Shown here piece after piece: positions 18,170 to 30,667 of a stretch of 64,000 nt of DNA. This DNA comes from a beta proteobacterium AAP65 (GTDB lineage Bacteria; Pseudomonadota; Gammaproteobacteria; Burkholderiales; Burkholderiaceae_C). Under the pieces are notes generated by a model that ran no database searches, was not told the origin of the DNA, and worked only from the letters and a program-made list of their open reading frames with translations. The DNA is taken from NCBI GenBank assembly GCA_001295865.1, contig LJHW01000029.1, positions 32,035 through 96,034 on the forward strand, written 5' to 3'. The stretch's first letter is position 1. Each line of letters starts with the position of its first letter. The position numbers and the translations under genes were made by a program.

Positions 18170-18914
18170 CGCGCAGGTGGGCCGGCGCTTCCAGGCGCCG
18201 CGCCAGCAAAGACAGCGTCAGCGTCAGCACGAGGTAGACCACCGAGATCGCGAGGTAGGGTTCCCAGTAGCGAGAGTAGGCGCCGGCCACGGTGCGCGCC
18301 GCCAGCGCCAGTTCGGCCAGGCCAATGGCCGAGACGAGCGAACTGTCCTTGATCAGCGTGACGCCTTCGTTCACCAGCGCCGGCACCATGCGCCGGAAGG
18401 CTTGCGGCAGGATGACGAAGCGCATGGCCTGCGTGTGGGTCAGGCCCATGCTGTACGCCGCTTGTGTCTGACCGCGATGGATGCTCTGGATGCCGGCGCG
18501 GAAGATCTCGCTGATGTAGGCGCCGGCGTTCAGGCTCAGCGCCACGCAGCCGGAGAAGAAGGCGCCGTGTTCCTGGCGGAAGCTGCGCGCCAGTTCACCC
18601 GAGAGCAGCAGCCCGTGATCGGGGTGCACCAGCGCCGGCATCAGCGCAAAGTGCACCAGCAGGATCTGCACGAACAGCGGTGTACCGCGGAAGAAGGTGA
18701 CATACGCCACCGTGATGCCGCGGGCCACGCCGAGCAGCGCGCGCGCCAGGGCGTGGCGCGGGCGGGGGGCGTCTGACGAGGTGCTGACGAGGCCGAAACC
18801 CACGCCCAGCACCAGGCCCACCCCGATGGCGACCAGCGTCAGCTGGACCGTCATCCACAGGCCGCTGATGAACAGCGGCGTGTAGCCGGACAGGATCTCC
18901 CAGCGAAGATCCAC
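18162..18914 (-). CDS. Polar amino-acid ABC transporter permease (HisM/GlnP family)
   Basis: 250 residues from a GTG at 18914 preceded by AGAAGGA. Several membrane helices with the polar-amino-acid permease pattern: TVQLTLVAIGVGLVLGVG at the start, FFRGTPLFVQILL, and the ATPase-coupling EAA-like loop (QAAYSMGLTHTQAMRFVILPQAFRRM..ALVNEGVTLIKDSSLVSAIG). Imports an amino acid together with the binding protein encoded 27 bases upstream. Only one permease is present and no ATP-binding gene is adjacent, so the system must borrow a partner encoded elsewhere. Confidence 0.93.
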   Translation of the reverse strand: MDLRWEILSGYTPLFISGLWMTVQLTLVAIGVGLVLGVGFGLVSTSSDAPRPRHALARALLGVARGITVAYVTFFRGTPLFVQILLVHFALMPALVHPDHGLLLSGELARSFRQEHGAFFSGCVALSLNAGAYISEIFRAGIQSIHRGQTQAAYSMGLTHTQAMRFVILPQAFRRMVPALVNEGVTLIKDSSLVSAIGLAELALAARTVAGAYSRYWEPYLAISVVYLVLTLTLSLLARRLEAPAHLRGR

Positions 18915-18941
18915 CGTCCGGTCCTTCTCTTGTCGAGTGCT

Positions 18942-19802
18942 TTACTTCGACGCGGCGGAGGCCGGCGCGGCGGCTTCGGCCTTGGCGGGCGGGGCGCCGA
19001 AGTACTTGGTGAAGATCTGGTCGTAGGTGCCGTCGGCCTTGATGTCGGCCAGGCCCTTGTTGATCTTCTCCAGCAACTCGGTGTTGCCCTTCTTCACGGC
19101 AATGCCGTACTGCTCGGGCACGAACTCCTGGTCGGCGACGGTCTTGAACTTGCCGCCCGGGTTGTTGGCCACGTAGTGAATGACCACGCCGTTGTCGGCC
19201 ACCACGGCGTCGACACCACCGGCTTCCAGCTCTTTGAGCGCCAGCGGGGTGCTTTCGAAGCGCTTGATGTTGGTGCTGGTCTTGCCTTGCAGCTTGGTGA
19301 CGGCTTCGTCACCCGTGGTGCCGGTCTGCACGCCCACCTTCAGCTTCTTCAGATCGGCGAACTTGGCGACCTTGCTGGTCTCCTTGACGGCGATGAGCTG
19401 CTGCGCGTCGAAGTAGGGCGCGCTGAAGTCCATGGTGCCCTTGCGCTCTTCGGTGATGGTCACCGCCGAGACGACCATGTCGCGGTCGCCCTGGCCCAGG
19501 GCGTTGAAGATGCCTTCCCAGGGGGTGTTGACAAACTTCACCTCGAAACCGCCCTTGGCGGCGATGGCCTGCACCACCTCGATGTCGAAGCCGACGATCT
19601 CGCCCTTTTCGTTCTGGCTTTCGAAAGGCGCGTAGGCGGCGTCGGTGCCCACCACGTAGACCTTTGCGGGGGCCGGCGCCGAGGCTGCAGCCTCGGGGGC
19701 CGGCGCGGGCGCTTCTTCTTTCTTGCCGCAGGCGGCGAGCAGCAAGGCAGCGGCGCTGAGGCCGGCGATCTGGAGGAAACGGCGGGTCGACATCGGCTTC
19801 AT
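18942..19802 (-). CDS. Amino-acid ABC transporter substrate-binding lipoprotein
   Basis: 286 residues. Lipobox LLAAC with Cys25 suggests a lipid anchor, although Arg-Arg in STRRFLQIAGL also resembles a Tat signal. After an Ala/Pro linker the SBP family 3 fold runs from VYVVGTDAAYAPFES through GEIVGFDIEVVQAIA to GTYDQIFTKYFGAPP. Conserved ligand-site segments such as FSAPYFDAQQLIAV and VGVQTGTTGDEAV are present. The extended C-terminus ([14 protein letters not shown]) is low complexity. ATG at 19802 is used; an ATG at 19793 is an alternative. It forms a two-gene unit with the downstream permease. Confidence 0.93.
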   Translation of the reverse strand: MKPMSTRRFLQIAGLSAAALLLAACGKKEEAPAPAPEAAASAPAPAKVYVVGTDAAYAPFESQNEKGEIVGFDIEVVQAIAAKGGFEVKFVNTPWEGIFNALGQGDRDMVVSAVTITEERKGTMDFSAPYFDAQQLIAVKETSKVAKFADLKKLKVGVQTGTTGDEAVTKLQGKTSTNIKRFESTPLALKELEAGGVDAVVADNGVVIHYVANNPGGKFKTVADQEFVPEQYGIAVKKGNTELLEKINKGLADIKADGTYDQIFTKYFGAPPAKAEAAAPASAASK

Positions 19803-19871
19803 GAGCGTCTGGGAGGGGTGGGGGATGAAGCGGCGAAGTGTAATGCTGCTACCGCACATGACGGCAAGATG

Positions 19872-20681
19872 TCACGGCGTGTGCAACGCCGAAATCTCTG
19901 CGTCGGTGAAGCCGGCGGCGCTGCGGGCCGCCAGGTTGAAGGGCCCGCGCAGCTTGGGCGCGCGGTGGCGTTCGGCCAGCACGGCGTAGTGGGCCACCGG
20001 GTCGAGCCCGTCTCGCGCGCACAGCCAGCGGTACCAGTGGTTGCCGATGGCCACGTGGCCGATCTCGTCGCGCAGGATCACGTCCAGGATCTGTACCGCG
20101 CGTTCGTCCCCGGCCTGCCGCAGCCGCGCCTGCATGGGCGGCGTGGCGTCGAGGCCGCGCGCTTCCAGCGTGCGCGGCACCAGGGCCATGCGGGCGGTGA
20201 TGTCGCCCGCGGTGCGCGCCGTCATGGACCACAGGCCGTCGTGCGCGGGGTGGTCGCCGTAGCTGCAGCCCAGCGAGGCCAGATGCTCGCTCAGCAGCGA
20301 GAAGTGCAAGGCTTCTTCTGCGGCCACACGCAGCCAGTCGCGGTAGTAGGCGCGCGGCATGCCGGCGAAACGCCACACGGCGTCCAGCGCCAGGTTGATG
20401 GCGTTGAGTTCGATGTGGGCCACCGCGTGCAGCAAGGCGGCGCGGCCTTCGGTGGTGAAAGGCGAGCGCGGCTTGACTTCGCGCGGGTCGACGAGCAGCG
20501 GGCGTTCGGTGCGCCCGGGCAGCGGGCCTGCTGCCTGCAGCAGCGCCGTGGGGTCGAGCCGCGGATCGCCTTCATCGAGCAGGCCGGCATGATGTTGCGG
20601 GTGCAAGGCCAGCGCGGCGGTGGCCTTGGCCGCCGGCTCGGCGATCTGCAAGGCCCGCAAGGCGGCGGTTCGGAGCTCCAT
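19872..20681 (-). CDS. DUF455 ferritin-like protein
   Basis: 269 residues matching DUF455, a ferritin-like four-helix protein with a predicted di-iron centre. Metal-ligand patterns are visible: HIELNAINLALD, AAEEALHFSLLSEHL and RDEIGHVAIGNHWYR, that is E..H pairs on successive helices. Proteins of this family are distant relatives of the tRNA hydroxylase MiaE, but the reaction is unknown. ATG at 20681. Divergent from the gamma carbonic anhydrase gene with only 36 bases between start codons, so the two promoters must overlap or lie inside the coding regions. Confidence 0.9.
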   Translation of the reverse strand: MELRTAALRALQIAEPAAKATAALALHPQHHAGLLDEGDPRLDPTALLQAAGPLPGRTERPLLVDPREVKPRSPFTTEGRAALLHAVAHIELNAINLALDAVWRFAGMPRAYYRDWLRVAAEEALHFSLLSEHLASLGCSYGDHPAHDGLWSMTARTAGDITARMALVPRTLEARGLDATPPMQARLRQAGDERAVQILDVILRDEIGHVAIGNHWYRWLCARDGLDPVAHYAVLAERHRAPKLRGPFNLAARSAAGFTDAEISALHTP

Positions 20682-20717
20682 CCCTAGAATTGTGCGCTTT
20701 GCCTGCAGGAGGCCCGC

Positions 20718-21242
20718 ATGGCCATTTACCAACTCGGCGGCGACGCACCGCGCATCGCCGCCACCGCCTGGGTGGCCGAGAGCGCCGAGGTCATCGGCCG
20801 CGTCAGCCTGGGGGAAGGCGCCAGCGTCTGGTACGGCGCCGTGCTGCGCGGCGACAACGAGTGGATCACCATCGGCGCGCGCAGCAACGTGCAGGAAGCT
20901 GCCGTGATGCACACCGACATGGGCTCACCGCTGACGCTGGGCGAAGACGTGACGGTGGGCCACCAGGCCATGCTGCACGGCTGCACCGTGGGCGACGGCG
21001 CGCTCATCGGCATCCAGGCCGTGGTGTTGAACGGCGCGGTGATCGGGCGCGGTTGCCTGGTGGGCGCCGGTGCCGTGGTCACCGAGGGCAAGGTCTTCCC
21101 CGACCACAGCCTCATCATCGGCAGCCCGGCCAAGGCGGTGCGCGAGATCACGCCCGAGCAACTGGAACGCATGAAACAAGGCGCGCTCGGCTACGTTGAA
21201 AAAGCCCAGCGCCACCGCACCCAACTGAAACGGATCGCCTGA
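20718..21242 (+). CDS. Gamma-class carbonic anhydrase family protein (YrdA/PaaY-like)
   Basis: 174 residues. Left-handed beta-helix hexapeptide repeats fill the protein ([44 protein letters not shown]), with the zinc-ligand histidines in [16 protein letters not shown]. Short C-terminal helix as in YrdA. Many homologues bind zinc but not all have carbonic anhydrase activity. ATG at 20718 with a strong GCAGGAGG site. Its stop shares a base with the hslO start (TGATG), so translation is coupled. Confidence 0.94.
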   Translation: MAIYQLGGDAPRIAATAWVAESAEVIGRVSLGEGASVWYGAVLRGDNEWITIGARSNVQEAAVMHTDMGSPLTLGEDVTVGHQAMLHGCTVGDGALIGIQAVVLNGAVIGRGCLVGAGAVVTEGKVFPDHSLIIGSPAKAVREITPEQLERMKQGALGYVEKAQRHRTQLKRIA

Positions 21243-22207
21243 TGAGCGTGTTGCGCAAATTCCTGTTCGAGGGCCTGCCCGTGCGCGGCATGCTCGTGCG
21301 CCTGACCGACGGCTGGCAGGAGGTGCTGCGCCGCCGCCAGACCGTGGGGGAACACCCGCCCGAGGTGCGTGTGCTGATGGGCGAGATGGCCGCCGCCGCC
21401 GTGCTGATGCAGGCCAACATCAAGTTCAACGGCGCGCTGGTGCTGCAGATGCAGGGCGACGGCCCGGTCAAGCTGGCCGTGGCCGAGGTGCAGCCCGACC
21501 TGGCCTTCCGCGCCACCGCCAAGGTGGTGGGCGAGGTGCCGGCCGGGGCGCAGTTGGAAGCGCTGCTGAACGTGCACGGCCAGGGCCGCTGCGCCATCAC
21601 GCTGGACCCGAAAGACCGCCTGCCCGGCCAGCAGCCCTACCAGGGTGTGGTGCCGCTGCATGGCGACCTGCGCGAGCCGCTGCAGCAGGTGCAGCAGGTG
21701 CTGGAGCACTACATGCTGCAGAGCGAGCAGCTCGACACGCGCCTGGTGCTGGCCGCCAACGACGAGGTGGCCGCGGGCCTGCTGATCCAGCGCATGCCGG
21801 TGGAAGGCGAGGGCAACCTGCAAGGGCAGCGCAACGAAGACGACATCGGTCTGTCGGAGCACTTCAACCGCATCGCGATGCTGGCCGCCACGCTCACGCG
21901 TGAAGAGCTGCTGGCGCTGCCGCCCGAGCAGATCCTGCACCGGCTGTTCTGGGAGGAGACCCTGCGGGTCTTCGAACCCGACGCCAGCGCCACGCCGCGC
22001 TTTGCCTGCAGCTGCAGCCGCGAGCGCGTGCGCAACATGCTGCGTGGCCTGGGCCGCGAAGAGAGCGAGAGCCTGATTGCCGAGCGCGGCGAGGTGGAGG
22101 TGGGCTGCGAGTTCTGCGGTCTGCAGTACCGCTTCGACGCGGTGGACGTCGGCGAGATGTTCACGCCAGTGCGCGACCAGCCACCGGGGCCGGCGGCCGT
22201 TCAGTAA
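21242..22207 (+). CDS. hslO: Redox-regulated holdase chaperone Hsp33
   Basis: 321 residues. The N-terminal HSP33 fold (LPVRGMLVRLTDGW..VL, then LVLQMQGDGPVKLAV) is followed by the C-terminal redox switch with four cysteines: CSCS (ACSCSRERV) and CEFC (VGCEFCGLQY), which hold zinc in the reduced state and form disulfides under oxidative stress, activating holdase function. Cytosolic. Translationally coupled to the gamma carbonic anhydrase gene. Its 3' end overlaps the convergent kinase gene by seven bases. Confidence 0.96.
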   Translation: MSVLRKFLFEGLPVRGMLVRLTDGWQEVLRRRQTVGEHPPEVRVLMGEMAAAAVLMQANIKFNGALVLQMQGDGPVKLAVAEVQPDLAFRATAKVVGEVPAGAQLEALLNVHGQGRCAITLDPKDRLPGQQPYQGVVPLHGDLREPLQQVQQVLEHYMLQSEQLDTRLVLAANDEVAAGLLIQRMPVEGEGNLQGQRNEDDIGLSEHFNRIAMLAATLTREELLALPPEQILHRLFWEETLRVFEPDASATPRFACSCSRERVRNMLRGLGREESESLIAERGEVEVGCEFCGLQYRFDAVDVGEMFTPVRDQPPGPAAVQ

Positions 22208-22890
22208 CCGGCGCTGCCAGTCCGCGTTGCCGCGCCCTGCAGCGCGCGCTCGAAGGCCGGCACGCAGCAGTCGCAAGACCAGCGCGCGGCGGCACCGCCG
22301 CCCAACCCGGTGAAGAGGCCCCCGCGTCGCGCCGACGGCGGCGCTTCGTGTGCATGCAGCAGCGGCCGGGTGGCGGCCAGCGCGTTTTGCAGCCGCGCTT
22401 CGCCACTGCCGGCCACGATGGCGTGCGCGATGCCATGCCGGTGCATCAGATCGCGCAGCGCGTTGTCCACCGGCTCGCGCACCTGCGGGCCGTCGCGCTG
22501 CAGGCCGTCGGGCACCCAGGGCAGGTCCAGCGCCGTCAGCAGCGTCACGCCGGCGCGGCGGTGCAGCACCACGGCACGCTCGTCGAGGCTGCGGTCGCCG
22601 AAGACGATGCGGCTGTAGACCGCCGTCATCAGCGCCGTGGTGTCGCAGACCACGATGTCGTGCGTCTCGGCGGCCGCGTTCAAGCGCTCGTGTTGCGCAC
22701 GCATGATGGAAGCCTGTTCGTGCGCCCGTGGCGTGCGGCCGGTGTGGTCGCACCACTCGCGCAGCACTTCGGGCACCCAAGCCACGCGGCGGCCGCTTTC
22801 GCGCGCCAGCGCCTCGGCCAGGGCGGCGGCGAGCGTGGTCTTGCCGGTGCTCTCGGCACCGACGATGGCCACCAGCAGCGCCGGCTGCAT
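22201..22890 (-). CDS. NadR-like ribosylnicotinamide kinase domain protein (AAA_28 ATPase)
   Basis: 229 residues from the ATG at 22890. P-loop GAESTGKTT at 11-19 followed by a NadR-type kinase domain: VLREWCDHTGRTP, DTTALMTAVYSRIVFGD, LDLPWVPDGLQRDGP. In NadR this domain phosphorylates nicotinamide riboside to NMN. The DNA-binding and NMN-adenylyltransferase domains of full NadR are absent. The C-terminus carries a tail with three close cysteines (WSCDCCVPAF). Start and pnuC stop share a base (TGATG). Together they suggest uptake by PnuC and trapping by phosphorylation; the substrate assignment is inference from this pairing. Confidence 0.87.
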   Translation of the reverse strand: MQPALLVAIVGAESTGKTTLAAALAEALARESGRRVAWVPEVLREWCDHTGRTPRAHEQASIMRAQHERLNAAAETHDIVVCDTTALMTAVYSRIVFGDRSLDERAVVLHRRAGVTLLTALDLPWVPDGLQRDGPQVREPVDNALRDLMHRHGIAHAIVAGSGEARLQNALAATRPLLHAHEAPPSARRGGLFTGLGGGAAARWSCDCCVPAFERALQGAATRTGSAGY

Positions 22891-23525
22891 CAGGCCGCGG
22901 CCAGCCGGCGCCACGCGCGCCAGCCGATGAAGGACAGCACCACGAACACGGCGTAGAGCAGCGTGGTCAGCCACAGGCCCTTGGTGGCGAAGAGCGCCAC
23001 GCTGACCACGTTCACGCCGACCCACACGGGCCAGTTCTCGACGCACTTGCGCGCCAGCAGCAACTGGCCCGCCAGACTGGCCACGGTGGGCAGCGCGTCG
23101 AAGTAGGGCACGTCGCTGTCGGTGGCGTGGTCGAGCAGCCAGCCCACCAGCGGCCAGGCGGCCAGCGTGGCCGCCGTGAGAAGCGCGATGCCGCGACGAG
23201 AAAGGTGGTGCACTCGCAGCGGCGCGCCGTCCTCACCCCGCCCGCGAAGCCACTGCCACCAGCCCCAGCAGGCGGCGGTGATGAAGACGAACTGCAGTGC
23301 CGCCTCGCCGTACAGTTTGCTGTCAGCAAAGAGCAGCGCGTACAGCAGCGAGCTCAGGATGGCCAGCGGCCAGGCCACAGGGTTGACGCGGAAGTTGGCC
23401 AGCACCATCAACACCGCGGCCGCGAAGGCCACCACCTCCAGCCAGGTGACCGGGCTGCCCCAGAGCGTGAAGGCCGCCGCCAGCAGGGGTTGCGCGGCGG
23501 CCAGCAGCGCGTCGAGCCCGGGCAT
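22890..23525 (-). CDS. pnuC: Nicotinamide riboside transporter PnuC
   Basis: 211 residues with about seven membrane helices. Family motifs are present: FRVNPVAWPLAILSSLLYALLFADSKLYGEA near residues 45-75 with W..WL further on, and QLLLARKCVENWPVWVGVNVVSVALFATKGLW..LLYAVF at the C-terminus, the Asn/Trp-rich substrate-site helices of PnuC. A facilitator of nicotinamide riboside entry, driven by phosphorylation inside the cell. The kinase gene follows directly. ATG at 23525; ftsB lies eight bases upstream. No riboswitch or other special regulator was noted. Confidence 0.93.
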   Translation of the reverse strand: MPGLDALLAAAQPLLAAAFTLWGSPVTWLEVVAFAAAVLMVLANFRVNPVAWPLAILSSLLYALLFADSKLYGEAALQFVFITAACWGWWQWLRGRGEDGAPLRVHHLSRRGIALLTAATLAAWPLVGWLLDHATDSDVPYFDALPTVASLAGQLLLARKCVENWPVWVGVNVVSVALFATKGLWLTTLLYAVFVVLSFIGWRAWRRLAAA

Positions 23526-23533
23526 GGGGCGCC

Positions 23534-23818
23534 CTAGCGGCGTGCCGTCACCTGCGTCACTTGGACCAGGATCTCGTCAGGCTTGACCATGCCCAGCTCG
23601 GCACGCGCTTTTTCTTCCACCATTTCCAGGCCTTCGCGCAGGTCGGCCACCTCGGCGGCTACACGCTGGTTGCGCTCGCGCGCGCTGTCGTTCAGCGCGC
23701 GCTGTTCGGCCAGTTGCTTGCGCAGGCTCATCACGTAGGGCAGGTTGCCCTTGCCGAACCACAGGTCGCCCTGCACCACCACCAGCAGGGCGGCGAGCAC
23801 GAGCGGGGTCCAGCGCAT
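23534..23818 (-). CDS. ftsB: Cell division protein FtsB
   Basis: 94 residues. One N-terminal membrane helix (TPLVLAALLVVVQGDLWFG), then a coiled coil (about 30-70, MSLRKQLAEQRALNDSARERN) and the conserved EEKARAELGMVKPDEI end typical for FtsB. Forms the FtsQLB complex at the divisome in the periplasm. Located 12 bases after eno, the usual betaproteobacterial and gammaproteobacterial eno-ftsB order. Confidence 0.94.
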   Translation of the reverse strand: MRWTPLVLAALLVVVQGDLWFGKGNLPYVMSLRKQLAEQRALNDSARERNQRVAAEVADLREGLEMVEEKARAELGMVKPDEILVQVTQVTARR

Positions 23819-23830
23819 CGGGCCCGGGCC

Positions 23831-28062
<4,232 letters not shown>

Positions 28063-28215
28063 GATGGGAGCTGGCGTTGCGGAGGGCAGCGCGGGCCGAA
28101 CAGCCTGTGTTGCTGCGCCTGCGTGCGCCGCGCCGGGGTGCCGGCCTTCCTTGCCTTCAGCGATGCCTGCGCATTCGGTTCATGTCCGCGCGGGGTGCGC
28201 GGCTGGAGGTTGTTC

Positions 28216-30054
28216 TTGTCTCTCTTCCGCTTCAAGCGGCGCGCTGCGGCGCCCGCGTCTCTCATGCTTTCCTTGCTGGCCACCGCGGCCAGCGCCCAGA
28301 GCCCGCAACAGGTCTCCGTCACGGCCACCCGCGTGCCCACGCCGGTGAACCAGCTCGTGGCCGAGGTGACGGTCATCGACCGCGCCACCATCGAGCGCAG
28401 CGAAGGCCGCACGCTCGTGGAGCTGCTGTCGCAGCAGGCCGGCCTGCAGTTCGCCAGCAACGGCGGGCTGGGCAAGAGCGCCTCGGTCTTCATCCGCGGC
28501 CTGGAATCGCGCCACACGCTGCTGCTGGTGGACGGCATGCGGGTCGGTTCGGCCACGCTGGGCACACCTTCGCTGGACAACCTGCCGCTGGAAGCGGTGG
28601 AGCGCATCGAGATCGTGCGCGGGCCGATGTCTTCGCTCTACGGCAACGGCGCGCTCGGCGGCGTGGTGCAGGTCTTCACGCGCCAGGCCGTGCAGGGCCT
28701 GAGCGCCAACGCCAAGCTCTCGGCCGGCTCCAACGAGTTCGGCCAGCTGGCGGCCGGCGTGGGTTTCGGCAACGGTGTCTTCGACGTGGCTGTGCAGGCC
28801 CAGCACACCGACACCCGCGGCGTCTCCGCCACCAACCCGAAGGTGCCCTTCGGCAACCACAACCCCGACCGCGACGGCTTCCGCCAGAGCGCCGGCAGCC
28901 TGCGCCTGGGTTGGCGCCCGGGTGCCGACTGGCGCGTGGAACTGCTGGCGCTGGGCAGCACGGGCCTGAGCCGCATCGACGACGGCCCGGGCGCCGACGC
29001 CCGCGCCGAGCTGCACAACCGGCTGCTCGGCCTCACGGCACGGGGCCCGGTGCTGGGCTCGTGGCGCACGCGTGTGAGCCTCACCGAAACGGTGGACGCC
29101 TACGACACCCTGGCCAGTGCCAGCGCCTTCACCGACCTCGGCGTCATCCGCACGCGCAGCCAGCAAGCGAGCTGGGAGAACACCGTGGCCACGCCGCTGG
29201 GCACGGCGCTGGTCTTGCTGGAGCGCACCGATGAGAAGGTGGCGCGGCCAGTGACGCCTTTTGTCGAAAGCGAACGCAGCATCGACGCGCTGGCCCTGGG
29301 CCTGAACGGCAGCGCCGCCGCGCACAACTGGCAGGCCAGCCTGCGGCGCGACCGCAACTCGCAGTTCGGCGGTGTGACCACCGGCGCCGTGGCTTACGGC
29401 TACGCGCTCACGCCGGCCTGGCTGCTGGGCGCCAGCTACGGCACCAGCCAGACCCTGCCCAGCTTCAACCAGCTCTACTTCCCTGGTTTCGGCAGCCCCA
29501 ACCTGCTGCCCGAAGAAGGCACACATGCCGAGCTGAGCCTGCGCTGGACGGCCGGTGAACACCGCCTGCGCGCGGCCTGGTACGACTACCGCTACCGCGG
29601 CTTCATCAGCAGCGGCCCGCAGCCGGTGAACCTGCCCAGGGTGGAGATCGACGGCGTGACGCTCGGCTACGAGGGCCGCTGGCGCGACGTGGACCTCACC
29701 GCCAGCTACGACCACACCGACCCACGCAACGCCACCGTGGGCAACGCCAACTACGGCAAGCAGCTCGCGCGGCGCGCCAAGCAGGCGCTGCGCCTGGGGG
29801 CCGACTGGCAGGCCGGCGCGTGGTCGGCCGGGGCCACGCTCTCGGCCTTCTCCTACCGCTACGACAACGCCGCCAACACCACGCGCCTGGGCGGCTACGG
29901 CACGCTGGACTTGCGCGGTGAATGGGCCTTCTCGCGGCAAGCCCGCCTGGGGCTGCGTGTGAACAACGTGGCCGACAAGGGCTACAGCACCGTGCTGGGC
30001 TACGACCAGCCGGGCCGCGAAGCTTTTGTCACCCTGCGCTGGGTGATGAAGTGA
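28216..30054 (+). CDS. btuB: TonB-dependent outer-membrane vitamin B12 receptor BtuB
   Basis: 612 residues from a TTG at 28216 (E. coli BtuB has 614). This start is chosen because GGAGG (28205-28209) lies six bases upstream and the product then has a proper signal peptide (LFRFKRRAAAPASLMLSLLATAASA); the ATG at 28264 would leave a signal without positive charges. The N-terminal TonB-box region (QQVSVTATR) and plug domain (about 30-150: LLSQQAGLQF, SVFIRGLESRHTLLLVDGMR, VERIEIVRGPMSSLYGNGALGGVV) are followed by a 22-strand barrel ending in aromatic-rich strands (EAFVTLRWVMK). It takes cobalamin across the outer membrane using TonB energy. First gene behind the riboswitch. Confidence 0.95.
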   Translation: MSLFRFKRRAAAPASLMLSLLATAASAQSPQQVSVTATRVPTPVNQLVAEVTVIDRATIERSEGRTLVELLSQQAGLQFASNGGLGKSASVFIRGLESRHTLLLVDGMRVGSATLGTPSLDNLPLEAVERIEIVRGPMSSLYGNGALGGVVQVFTRQAVQGLSANAKLSAGSNEFGQLAAGVGFGNGVFDVAVQAQHTDTRGVSATNPKVPFGNHNPDRDGFRQSAGSLRLGWRPGADWRVELLALGSTGLSRIDDGPGADARAELHNRLLGLTARGPVLGSWRTRVSLTETVDAYDTLASASAFTDLGVIRTRSQQASWENTVATPLGTALVLLERTDEKVARPVTPFVESERSIDALALGLNGSAAAHNWQASLRRDRNSQFGGVTTGAVAYGYALTPAWLLGASYGTSQTLPSFNQLYFPGFGSPNLLPEEGTHAELSLRWTAGEHRLRAAWYDYRYRGFISSGPQPVNLPRVEIDGVTLGYEGRWRDVDLTASYDHTDPRNATVGNANYGKQLARRAKQALRLGADWQAGAWSAGATLSAFSYRYDNAANTTRLGGYGTLDLRGEWAFSRQARLGLRVNNVADKGYSTVLGYDQPGREAFVTLRWVMK

Positions 30055-30064
30055 GGGCCCGCCG

Positions 30065-30667
30065 ATGAACACCGCCGCCGCCGCCACCGTGGCGCACGAA
30101 CTGCTGCTGGGCGGCGCGCGCAGCGGCAAATCACGCGCTGCCGAGGCGCGGGCGGCGGCCTGGTTGGGCGGGCCGGTCTGCCGTGGGGGCCTTCCTCGTG
30201 AAGCCCTGTTGTTGGCCACCGCCGTGGCCGGCGATGAAGAGATGGCCGAGCGCATCCGCCGCCACCAGGCCGACCGCGCGCTGCGCCTGCCGGCCCTGGG
30301 CTGCGTGGAAGTGGCCGGGCTCGACCTGGCCGAGGTGCTGGCCCGCCACAGCACGCCGCAGCGCCTGCTGGTGGTGGACTGCCTCACCTTGTGGCTCACG
30401 CAGCTGGCGCTGCCGCTGCAGGGCCCGCCGGCCACAGCCGATGCGCTGCACGACGCGGGCCGCACGCTGGTGCAGGCGCTGCGCGCGGCGCCGGGCCCGG
30501 TGGTGCTGGTGTCCAACGAGATCGGCCTGGGCGTGATGCCCCTGGGCGCCGAAACGCGGCGTTTTGTCGACGCGCTGGGCGGCCTGCACCAGGCGCTGGC
30601 GGCGGCCTGTGCGCGCGTCACGCTGCTGGTGGCGGGTTGTGAACTGCCGGTGAAGGAGATGGCATGA
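30065..30667 (+). CDS. cobU: Bifunctional adenosylcobinamide kinase / adenosylcobinamide-phosphate guanylyltransferase
   Basis: 200 residues. P-loop GGARSGKS at 16-23, the exact CobU/CobP motif, followed by LLATAVAGDEEMAERIRRHQADR (the GTP/substrate region, normally with 'D.EM..RI..H...R') and VDCLTLWL and VSNEIGLGVMP..ETRRFVDALG. It phosphorylates adenosylcobinamide and transfers GMP to give AdoCbi-GDP, the acceptor for the nucleotide loop. Ten bases after btuB; its stop overlaps btuF by four bases. Confidence 0.96.
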   Translation: MNTAAAATVAHELLLGGARSGKSRAAEARAAAWLGGPVCRGGLPREALLLATAVAGDEEMAERIRRHQADRALRLPALGCVEVAGLDLAEVLARHSTPQRLLVVDCLTLWLTQLALPLQGPPATADALHDAGRTLVQALRAAPGPVVLVSNEIGLGVMPLGAETRRFVDALGGLHQALAAACARVTLLVAGCELPVKEMA

